Assembly: GCA_948938605.1 (NCBI GenBank)
Contig: CARAIG010000086.1
Span: forward strand, 9,753-73,752
Source: an uncultured Eubacteriales bacterium
Lineage (GTDB): Bacteria; Bacillota; Clostridia; Christensenellales; CAG-314
Reading direction: 5' to 3'
DNA: 64,000 nucleotides
Shown in pieces: positions 36,156 to 43,364 of the stretch. Each line of letters begins with the position of its first letter. Position 1 is the first letter of the stretch. The notes beneath the pieces were generated by a model, which was not told where the DNA came from, ran no database searches, and saw only the letters and a program-made list of their open reading frames with translations. A program made the position numbers and the translations under genes.

Positions 36156-36684
36156 CGAAATTAAATCGATAATGTTTTCCGAACAGCAGATACAAGAGCG
36201 TATCGAACAAATGGCAAAGCAAATTGCCGTCGATTACGCAGGTCGCCGTCCGCTTGTTATAGGGGTATTAAAGGGCGCGTGGATATTTGTTGCCGATTTG
36301 CTCCGTTCACTGGAACTGCCTGCGGACGTGGACTTTATTTGCGCGTCCAGTTACGGCGGGGGTACAACTACGACGGGCGAACTGACGTTGTTAAAGGATA
36401 TAACAATGGATTGCCGCCGTCGCGACGTATTGTTGGTGGAAGATATCATCGACAGCGGAATAACGCTGTCCCGTTTAAAAGATATGATGATTGAACGCAA
36501 AGCAAAAAGCGTTAACATTGTTACGCTTTTAAGCAAGCCGTCCCGTCGAAAGGTTGACGTTGACGTCAAGTACGTCGGTTTTGAAATCCCCGACGAATTT
36601 GTCGTCGGTTACGGAATGGATTACGACGAACGTTTTAGAACATTGAATTATATAGGCGTGTTAAAGGAAGAAGTGTACAAATAG
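36142..36684 (+). CDS. hpt: Hypoxanthine phosphoribosyltransferase
   Basis: 180 residues. It salvages hypoxanthine and guanine with PRPP to IMP and GMP. The PRPP-binding motif VLLVEDIIDSGITL is clear, as are VLKGAWIFVADLLRSL, DFICASSYGGGT and the YVGFEIPDEFVVGYGMDYDE C-terminus. ATG 36142 has GGAGG upstream and overlaps tilS by 14 bases, so the two are translationally coupled; an internal ATG (36172) aligned with shorter relatives lacks a binding site. A terminator follows. ftsH, often next in Firmicutes, is absent. Confidence 0.96.
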   Translation: MKNCNEIKSIMFSEQQIQERIEQMAKQIAVDYAGRRPLVIGVLKGAWIFVADLLRSLELPADVDFICASSYGGGTTTTGELTLLKDITMDCRRRDVLLVEDIIDSGITLSRLKDMMIERKAKSVNIVTLLSKPSRRKVDVDVKYVGFEIPDEFVVGYGMDYDERFRTLNYIGVLKEEVYK

Positions 36685-36752
36685 TTATTAGCGGTAACTG
36701 TAAATTAACGTGCATAATCAGTGTAGTTAATTTGTAGCAATGCTTGCAATAT

Positions 36753-36787
36753 AAAAACGGCTTGAACATATTTCAAGCCGTTTTTTT
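36753..36787 (+). terminator. Terminator after hpt
   Basis: AAAAACGGCTTGAA pairs with TTCAAGCCGTTTTT over a 5-base loop and ends in a run of seven Ts. Confidence 0.92.
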
Positions 36788-36938
36788 GTTTGTGTGATAA
36801 AAGATATTGTCGACATTTTTTAATAATTCGACAATAAATGCATTTTGCCGCATATCTTAGTATAGTTAACATTGTTCGCCATATAATACGCATTAATTGC
36901 AAGTTTTAATTGTGTGGCAACCGACATTGGGGGATATT

Positions 36939-37826
36939 GTGTTTTTATACAAAGACTTATTGAGCGAAGTTCAACAGTTTTGCGATCATGGCGTGGAAAC
37001 GGGGATAGTGGGGGAAAGCGAACTCAACCAAACTATTCCGTACATATTTGTGGGACAAAAAAACGGCAATTATATGATAGTGCAGTCGGCTATTCACGCA
37101 CGGGAACATTTGACTGCGCTTGTTGCCGTTTGTCTTGCCAAACGACTTTTGTCCAACAAGGATTTGACTTTAAACGGCGGCATATATTTTGTACCTATGG
37201 TTAATCCCGACGGAGTGCGTCTTTGTCAAGAAGGAACGGAATGGATCGACAACCCCGAACAAAAAGAGTACTTACTGTCGCTTAACGGCGGCAGCCGCGA
37301 CTTTTCGCTTTGGAAGGCAAATGCTAAGGGAGTTGACTTAAACGTCAATTTCGATGCCGATTGGGGAAAAGGTGATCAAAACGTCTTTCAACCTGCGCCG
37401 CAAAACTACGTGGGCGAATACGTCGAATCGGCTCGCGAAACGCAAGCGTTGGTGGAGTTTACCAACTTAGTAAAACCGATAGTAACTTTGTCCTACCACC
37501 TTAAAGGGGAACAAATATATTGGCAGTTCGACCAAGACGATGACCGCCTTGCGCGCGACAGGCAATACGCCCAAGCAATTTCCGCGTATACAAGTTACGA
37601 ACTTGTGTCGGGACAGGGAAGCGTAGGCGGTTACAAGGATTGGTGCATAAGAGAGTTTAAAATACCGTCGTTTACAATCGAAGTAGGCTCGGATCAGTAT
37701 CCGCATCCCTTTCCGTACAGTCAACTGTCGGCAATCATAAAGCAAAACGAAGACCTGCCCCGAAGGCTGCTCAACACCGTTGTCCGCGATAAGGAAAAAA
37801 TGGAAATGACTACGTTTAATCGGTAA
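36939..37826 (+). CDS. M14-family zinc carboxypeptidase (peptidoglycan or peptide)
   Basis: 295 residues from GTG 36939, which has TTGGGGGA five bases upstream; an in-frame TTG at 36897 has no such site. Zinc ligands are visible as H53-A-R-E56 (AIHAREHLT) and the His of TLSYHLKGEQIYW. GVDLNVNFDADWG carries the Arg/Asn-like binding region and TIEVGSDQYPHPF has the catalytic Glu. This pattern is that of the M14 gamma-D-glutamyl-diaminoacid peptidase group that trims peptidoglycan peptides. There is no signal peptide, so it probably recycles muropeptides in the cytoplasm (inference). It is a single gene. Confidence 0.93.
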   Translation: MFLYKDLLSEVQQFCDHGVETGIVGESELNQTIPYIFVGQKNGNYMIVQSAIHAREHLTALVAVCLAKRLLSNKDLTLNGGIYFVPMVNPDGVRLCQEGTEWIDNPEQKEYLLSLNGGSRDFSLWKANAKGVDLNVNFDADWGKGDQNVFQPAPQNYVGEYVESARETQALVEFTNLVKPIVTLSYHLKGEQIYWQFDQDDDRLARDRQYAQAISAYTSYELVSGQGSVGGYKDWCIREFKIPSFTIEVGSDQYPHPFPYSQLSAIIKQNEDLPRRLLNTVVRDKEKMEMTTFNR

Positions 37827-37939
37827 CGTCAATTTATTAAATTTATTGGCGGTCTAAGTATAATTGCTTGCAAAACGTTAATCTTAGTATTTAATACTGT
37901 TATGTAACATAAATATCCGTTTTTGATATGATGCAACGT

Positions 37940-37948
37940 GGGGGGGGG
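37940..37948 (+). repeat. Nine-base G tract upstream of a small membrane protein gene
   Basis: Nine consecutive Gs in an AT-rich intergenic stretch, about 95 bases before the next start codon. Such tracts can slip and change promoter spacing. Confidence 0.6.
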
Positions 37949-38042
37949 TACCGTAAACGGCAAAATTAGGGTAAACAACATTCATTTATTTGCATTTTAT
38001 AAACATTATCAATCGAAGTAATGTAAATGATATAGGTTGGAT

Positions 38043-38504
38043 ATGCAATATTTGCCGTCTTTAACCTCTGCCGAAACAGAGATTACAATCGAACAACTTG
38101 ATAAAGTTGCCAGGACGCTTAACGAAAAAATTAAAAGTTTCGTTAAGCTTTTCGGCGTTATTTTAAGTTGGATTGTTTTCAATATTATCGTTTCGTTGTT
38201 TTTTAACCGTACGCGCAGCATATCGCTTGACGTGTACCGTATGATTTCCGAAGGCTTGCGCAATTTATCTACGCAAGACATATTTTTTGTAATAACTTTA
38301 TTATTTGACGACAAAATCAGTTGCATCATTTCAATGGCAATAGTTTTTGTTTTAGAAATATCGTTTATTATTAAAATTTTGTACAACGGTCAAATCGGTA
38401 TTATAAAAGCAGATATCGACACACACAATAAATCCGTTCAACATAAGCCCCAAAGCGGAGCTTATGTCGTTTCGTATAAATTACAAGTAGCCTTTTTGGC
38501 TTAA
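38043..38504 (+). CDS. Small membrane protein of unknown function
   Basis: 153 residues from ATG 38043 behind AGGTTGG; a TTG two codons earlier overlaps that site. Two membrane helices (about 36-58 and 90-118) are separated by a short polar loop, with a coiled-coil-prone N-terminus (SLTSAETEITIEQLDKVARTLNEKIKSF) and a polar C-terminus. I do not recognise the family. The 3' end of the gene contains an inverted repeat (ACATAAGC and GCTTATGT, about 38440-38467) inside the coding sequence. It is followed by a 236-base regulatory gap and is probably not part of the next operon. Confidence 0.65.
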   Translation: MQYLPSLTSAETEITIEQLDKVARTLNEKIKSFVKLFGVILSWIVFNIIVSLFFNRTRSISLDVYRMISEGLRNLSTQDIFFVITLLFDDKISCIISMAIVFVLEISFIIKILYNGQIGIIKADIDTHNKSVQHKPQSGAYVVSYKLQVAFLA

Positions 38505-38572
38505 AACCGAATATAGGGTTGTTCTTTTACGCAGTAGGAATTGCGGCTTTTAGCGACCGAATTTTTGTGTTG

Positions 38573-38618
38573 TTTTTGACGAAAAATGTCAAAATATTTT
38601 GACGTATTTAGTCAAAAA
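38573..38618. promoter_or_regulatory. Two abutting 23-bp palindromes
   Basis: TTTTTGAC-7-GTCAAAAT (38573-38595) is followed without a gap by ATTTTGAC-7-GTCAAAAA (38596-38618). The central 16 bases form a perfect palindrome as well. This looks like a tandem binding site for a dimeric regulator ahead of the ABC operon. Confidence 0.6.
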
Positions 38619-38655
38619 CTTTTAAAATTCCGTTTAAAGGACAATCGGTAAATGT

Positions 38656-38717
38656 AAATCCGTTTAATTGTGCAAACTATACGTAATTAACGTATATGTT
38701 TCGAACGGATTTTTTTA
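38656..38717 (+). terminator. Two-stem terminator or attenuator before the ABC operon
   Basis: The outer stem AAATCCGTT (38656-38664) pairs with AACGGATTT (38704-38712), which runs into eight Ts. Nested inside is AAACTATACGT pairing with ACGTATA-t-GTTT. It ends 24 bases before the ATG of the fused ABC gene, so it is either a terminator of upstream transcription or a leader control element. Confidence 0.65.
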
Positions 38718-38741
38718 ATGCAAAAAAACTGACGGTGGAAT

Positions 38742-41228
38742 ATGACAACATACTTTATTACGGCAACGGCAGTATTTGTAGTAATGGCAGGCGTAGGCGT
38801 GGTCTTGTACAAATTTGCCAACAAGCATTTAAACTTAATATTTAGGATTATTTCGGTGCTGCTCGGCGCGTTGTATATTTACCGTTATTGCAGCGGCAGC
38901 GAAAATATTAATGGCATATACAACCTTACCGTTTCGCGCGGGTTCGAAACAAAAGCGCAGTTAGCGTTCGGCTTGTTTCAAATATGGTTTGGTTTTGCAG
39001 GCGAACTGTTTTTGTGTATGTATCCGTTTTTCCGTAAATCTGTAAAATACTTAGATTTGTTTGCAGGTTGTTTTGCGGTGGTGTTCATCGTTAACTTTGC
39101 AGGAATGGGCAATCACGTCCTTGCCGTCGAAGGCGCGCAAGCATTGACGGAAGTTACCGCACGCGGTGTAATGATTGCAGTGGAAACGGGGCTTTGCTTG
39201 GCATATACGGGGTTGGCGCTTGCAATGTGGATTTACGAATACGTCAAGTCCAAACGCCAACGTCAAGGCGAAGCAAATTTTGTCGACGTTGCCGCAACAA
39301 ACGCCTTGGAACAAGCAACGGAAGCGGACGTAAGCGAAATTACCGTTCCGCAAAAGTTGAGCGAAGACGAAATTGCGCAACAGCAATCCGAAGCAAAACT
39401 CGCCGCCCGCCGCGAAAAACTTGCTTGGGTGTGGCCGACGCTTGCGGTAATAGGCATCATAATTTGCACAATGCCGTACTATGCTCCGCAGCTGTTGTTC
39501 AGCCCCGAAAAATACGGAATGAAGGTCATTGACCTAAATATGTACCACCGTTTGTACATCTATCCAATTGCTATCATTCCCGTAGTGCTTTATTTGCTTT
39601 TAAGGGACAAGTCGTACGAAACAAAGCGGTTTGTATTGCTGTACTACGCATTGGCAATTTTAAACGGAATAATGTTAAGCCACAAGTTCATTCACTTTGC
39701 AGGAAACGGTTGGGTAACTTCATTGCCGCTGCACTTGTGCAATACTGCGTTGTATGTTACTCCGTTGTGCTTGACGTTCAAGGCAAAGCGCGTATTCTAC
39801 TTTACCTACTTTATAAACGTACTCGGCGCATTCCTTGCAATTACAATGCCTAACTACGGATTGGAAGGCTTTGGCGGTTCGTTTATAGTATCGGGAACGA
39901 TCGGGTTCTTTTTCGATCACTATCAAGCGTTTTTTATGCCGTTGTTGGTTGTCGGACTGGGTATATTTAAACGCCCCCGTTGGAAAGAGTTTTGTTATTC
40001 GCTAGTAGGTTTCGGCGCGTATTACGTGTTAATGCTAGTACTTAACGGCTGGTTTACAAATTACAATCCTAACGTAGACTACTTCTTTATCAACAGCGAC
40101 TTTGTCGCCGATAAATTAGGCACTTGGGCGGAAAACTTGCGTAACATCAAATGGGAGTTCGACATTAAAGACTTACACTTTGTGTACTACCCGGTATACC
40201 AATCGCTGTATTTTTTGGTTTATGTTGCAATGTCGTTCGGAATGTGGTTCTTGTACGAATTGGGTTACAGCGCAATTCAAGGTTGGCAGGATATTGCAGC
40301 GCGCAACCGCAAAATCAAGGTTGACCAATTGGCGTTGGAAATCAAACTTAACGGCAGAAATATAGAGGAGCCTATCAATATGGAAAACGAAAATAAGCTT
40401 ATTCTTAAAAACTTTACAAAGCGTTACGGAAAAAGCGACGTATACGCCGTTAAAGACGCTAATTTGGAAGTTTGCGGCGGACAAATATTCGGCTTTTTAG
40501 GACCGAACGGCGCAGGTAAGTCGACCATTATTAAAAGTATAGTGGGCATACAAACAATAACAGACGGCGCAATCGAAGTTTGCGGATACGACGTAAAGAC
40601 GCAAAGCGTGCAGGCAAAACGTCAAATAGGTTTTGTTCCCGACCATTATGCATTGTACGAAAAGTTAACCGCGCGCGAGTATATCAATTATATTGCCGAC
40701 TTATATGACGTAAGCAAGGAAGACCGCGAAGAACGTTTAAACCGATTTATAGAATTGTTCGAATTCCAAGCGGCGATAGACAATCCGATTAAAACTTATT
40801 CGCACGGAATGAAGCAAAAGGTTACAATTATGTCGGCGCTTATACACAACCCCAAGGTTTGGATATTGGACGAGCCGTTGACGGGACTTGACCCCAACAG
40901 TATATTCCAAGTTAAGGAATGTATGAAACAGCACGCCGAACAGGGCAACATTGTATTTTTCAGCAGCCACATTATCGACGTAGTTGAACGCATTTGCGAC
41001 CGTATAGCAATAATCCGTAAGGGGCAAATTCAATGCGTGCGCGACGTTGCGGACATTGAAAAGACCGAGGAAAGTTTGGAAGCGTTTTATATGCAGGTTA
41101 TAAACGGGCACGAAGTTAACCCCATAGCGGTAGACGGAGCAAAGAGCGAAGATGCCGCGCAGGATAAACCCGTTAAGAAAAAGTGGTTCGGCAAAAAGAA
41201 AGCGCAAGACAAGGAGAACAAAAAATAA
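38742..41228 (+). CDS. Fusion of YwaF/TIGR02206-like membrane protein with ABC-transporter ATPase
   Basis: 828 residues. Residues 1-165 hold about five helices; a charged Gln/Glu/Ala-rich segment (165-228) follows; residues 230-520 hold a second bundle with LPLHLCNTALY and HYQAFFMPLL, which resemble the YwaF (TIGR02206) membrane family. After a short linker, residues 547-790 are a complete ABC ATPase: Walker A GPNGAGKST (587-595), signature SHGMKQ (from Ser687) in place of LSGGQ, Walker B ILDEP with Glu711, and switch His in FFSSHIID. The tail is Lys-rich. A GAGGAG site 9 bases before the in-frame ATG at codon 547 could start the ATPase separately. The permease gene overlaps its stop. GGTGGA precedes ATG 38742. 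An exporter or signalling role is possible; the substrate is unknown. Confidence 0.85.
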   Translation: MTTYFITATAVFVVMAGVGVVLYKFANKHLNLIFRIISVLLGALYIYRYCSGSENINGIYNLTVSRGFETKAQLAFGLFQIWFGFAGELFLCMYPFFRKSVKYLDLFAGCFAVVFIVNFAGMGNHVLAVEGAQALTEVTARGVMIAVETGLCLAYTGLALAMWIYEYVKSKRQRQGEANFVDVAATNALEQATEADVSEITVPQKLSEDEIAQQQSEAKLAARREKLAWVWPTLAVIGIIICTMPYYAPQLLFSPEKYGMKVIDLNMYHRLYIYPIAIIPVVLYLLLRDKSYETKRFVLLYYALAILNGIMLSHKFIHFAGNGWVTSLPLHLCNTALYVTPLCLTFKAKRVFYFTYFINVLGAFLAITMPNYGLEGFGGSFIVSGTIGFFFDHYQAFFMPLLVVGLGIFKRPRWKEFCYSLVGFGAYYVLMLVLNGWFTNYNPNVDYFFINSDFVADKLGTWAENLRNIKWEFDIKDLHFVYYPVYQSLYFLVYVAMSFGMWFLYELGYSAIQGWQDIAARNRKIKVDQLALEIKLNGRNIEEPINMENENKLILKNFTKRYGKSDVYAVKDANLEVCGGQIFGFLGPNGAGKSTIIKSIVGIQTITDGAIEVCGYDVKTQSVQAKRQIGFVPDHYALYEKLTAREYINYIADLYDVSKEDREERLNRFIELFEFQAAIDNPIKTYSHGMKQKVTIMSALIHNPKVWILDEPLTGLDPNSIFQVKECMKQHAEQGNIVFFSSHIIDVVERICDRIAIIRKGQIQCVRDVADIEKTEESLEAFYMQVINGHEVNPIAVDGAKSEDAAQDKPVKKKWFGKKKAQDKENKK
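40365..40382 (+). promoter_or_regulatory. Internal ribosome binding site inside the fusion gene
   Basis: GAGGAG (40365-40370), nine bases, ATG (40380-40382) in frame at codon 547, exactly where the ABC ATPase domain begins (MENENKLILKNF). Translation here would give a free ATPase of 282 residues. Confidence 0.55.
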
Positions 41229-42871
41229 TGAATGCTCTCAAAACACTTGTCTTAATGCAGCTTAAAGACAAGTTGGATTTGTCGTTTGTAAAAAGCAAGC
41301 GCAGTTTGTTATTCAAGTCGGTTTTGTCTGTTGTCAAACTGGTTGCGGTAACGGCGATATTCTATTTGCTGTTTGTTGTTTGCAATTTGTTGGGTGTATT
41401 TTATCCGACGGGTTGCATTCCCGATACGGTTGCAAACGTTTTGTTTACCGTAATGCAAATAATGTCCATTATTACTTGTATAGTGGGTATAACGCAAGCT
41501 TTGTATATGACTGCGGATAACCGCGTGTTGTTAACCTTGCCTGCAAGTTCGGCGACGGTGTTCTTTTCCAAGCTGATACTTTACTATATTTTTGAGTTGA
41601 AGCGCAACTTAACGTTCACTTTGCCTATGTTTATTGCTTACGGAATGATTAACGGGGCAGTGTGGTATTACTACTTGTGGTTGATTTTCTGCTTTGTGTT
41701 TATTTCGATGATACCCGTTGTAATAAGCGCATTGGTCAGTATCCCTGCCTTGTTTGTAGCAACGTTTGTTAAGCAGTTTAAATGGCTTCAATTAACCCTT
41801 ATGTTGATTGCTTCGGGACTTGTAATTTGGGCGCTTGTAGCAGTAATAGGGGTTATCCCGGAAAATATCAATATAATGGGCACGTGGGGAAGCTTGTTTG
41901 TGTCTATACAGCAATTCCTTAACAAATTTGCGCAAGTAATGTACCCGTTTTATTGTTTGACTTTGATGGTTGTCGGCGGTACGCTGCGTATAAGTTCCAA
42001 ATTGTTTATGGGCGATACGTTTGCGTATTTCGGTGTAATGCTGGCGTGTTTGGCGGTGTTAATAGCATTGTCGTATTTGCTGGCTAAACCGTTGTTTATT
42101 AAAATGGCGTCACGTCAATTTGAGTTTGAAAAACTGACTGTTGCGCCTAAAAAGAACAGACAGTTCAACAAAAAGTTTTCACCTATTGTCGAAACGCTCC
42201 AAATGAATATCCGCAGCGGCAGATACGTACTGTCTGCAATTATTCAGTTGGCATTGCCTGCAATAGCGATACTTTTGCTTAACAAGTTGTATGCTTCGAT
42301 GAATACAAACTATTCGGGCGAAGTTATGACCAAAGCGTTTAACTTGCTTGTAATGTTGGTAATTACGTTGTCTTTTAACAACGAGTATGCAACCGTTTAC
42401 AGTAAGGAAGCTAACGCTCGCAACATTGTAAAGACGCGTCCGCAAAACCCTATTTACACATTAATGGGAAGGATAGTTCCCCGAATGGTAGTAATATTGC
42501 TTTCGACATTGGCAGTTACCGTTACAGTATTGTGTGTGTCCGGTTCGGACAAAGGCGAACTCGTTATGATGGGAATAGTCACCTTATTTGTTTCCGAAGC
42601 GCATTTGCTGTGGTGTGCCGAAATGGACGTTATGCATTCCTACGCCGACCAATACGCAACGGTAGGGGTACAGTTCGACAGTCCTAACGAACGCAATGCA
42701 ACTATTATCGGATTTTTGCTTTCGGCGTTTTTCGCATTTGCGTATTACTTTTTGTCAGACAGGGGAACTCAAAGCTCGCTAGTAAAGGGAATTTTAATAG
42801 CAACGGCGTTGCTTGCTGCAAGGATATACCTTTACATTATACGTATCAAGCATTATTTTGTGGAGAACTAG
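41228..42871 (+). CDS. ABC transporter permease, multi-pass
   Basis: 547 residues from ATG 41228, which overlaps the previous stop (TAATG) with AAGGAG 12 bases upstream. The protein is hydrophobic with about twelve helices and a central charged loop near 310-335 (KPLFIKMASRQFEFEKLTVAPKKNRQFNKKF). The length and pattern fit the ABC-2 exporter-like permeases of about 550 residues found in Firmicutes beside a single ATPase. It presumably pairs with the ATPase domain of the upstream fusion. No substrate-binding-protein contact motif (EAA loop) is seen, arguing against an importer. Confidence 0.85.
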   Translation: MNALKTLVLMQLKDKLDLSFVKSKRSLLFKSVLSVVKLVAVTAIFYLLFVVCNLLGVFYPTGCIPDTVANVLFTVMQIMSIITCIVGITQALYMTADNRVLLTLPASSATVFFSKLILYYIFELKRNLTFTLPMFIAYGMINGAVWYYYLWLIFCFVFISMIPVVISALVSIPALFVATFVKQFKWLQLTLMLIASGLVIWALVAVIGVIPENINIMGTWGSLFVSIQQFLNKFAQVMYPFYCLTLMVVGGTLRISSKLFMGDTFAYFGVMLACLAVLIALSYLLAKPLFIKMASRQFEFEKLTVAPKKNRQFNKKFSPIVETLQMNIRSGRYVLSAIIQLALPAIAILLLNKLYASMNTNYSGEVMTKAFNLLVMLVITLSFNNEYATVYSKEANARNIVKTRPQNPIYTLMGRIVPRMVVILLSTLAVTVTVLCVSGSDKGELVMMGIVTLFVSEAHLLWCAEMDVMHSYADQYATVGVQFDSPNERNATIIGFLLSAFFAFAYYFLSDRGTQSSLVKGILIATALLAARIYLYIIRIKHYFVEN

Positions 42872-42874
42872 CCT

Positions 42875-43303
42875 ATGAAAAAATCTACCATACTTGTTTT
42901 ATTGATAGTTTTTTTAGGGTCGGTTTTGGTTGTTGGAATATTCGGACTTGCAAGCGTGCCTTACGAAAAAATCGTATATGTTAAGGAAATACGTCCTACG
43001 TCGGTTACAACTATAAGCGCAAATGCACAGTCGTTGGAAATCAAGCAAAACGAGCAAGGCTATTATGTTATGCTTCCCTATGAAGAAGGGTTGCAATTGC
43101 TCATTAATTACGAGCTGACGCCTGCCGACTGTACAAATAAAAACGTTGAAATTTCTATTGTTTATCCCAAGGAAAACCAACCTGCGGAAATATCGGACCG
43201 AAATACGATAGTGTTTAAACGCAAAGGCTCCATTCACTTGCAATACAGGGCAAAGGATTCCGCAACCGCGCCCGTAATGGACTTTTGGATATACACTTAC
43301 TAA
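42875..43303 (+). CDS. Small exported or membrane-tethered protein
   Basis: 142 residues starting 3 bases after the permease stop, with GGAG upstream. One N-terminal helix (about 5-27) works as signal or anchor; no lipobox Cys is present. The rest is a small beta-rich domain (KIVYVKEIRPTSVTTISANAQSLEIKQ... LLINYELTPADCTNKNVEISIVYP... GSIHLQYRAKD), resembling a bacterial Ig-like fold, which is an inference from strand spacing and the Val-Lys-(E/D)-I-x-P-x-S-V start often seen in such domains. It is part of the ABC operon and may help the lipoprotein encoded next. Confidence 0.75.
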   Translation: MKKSTILVLLIVFLGSVLVVGIFGLASVPYEKIVYVKEIRPTSVTTISANAQSLEIKQNEQGYYVMLPYEEGLQLLINYELTPADCTNKNVEISIVYPKENQPAEISDRNTIVFKRKGSIHLQYRAKDSATAPVMDFWIYTY

Positions 43304-43364
43304 AAAACCGTCTTTGGACGTTTATATATAGCAAATAATAATTTTATATAAGGAGTAAAGCATT

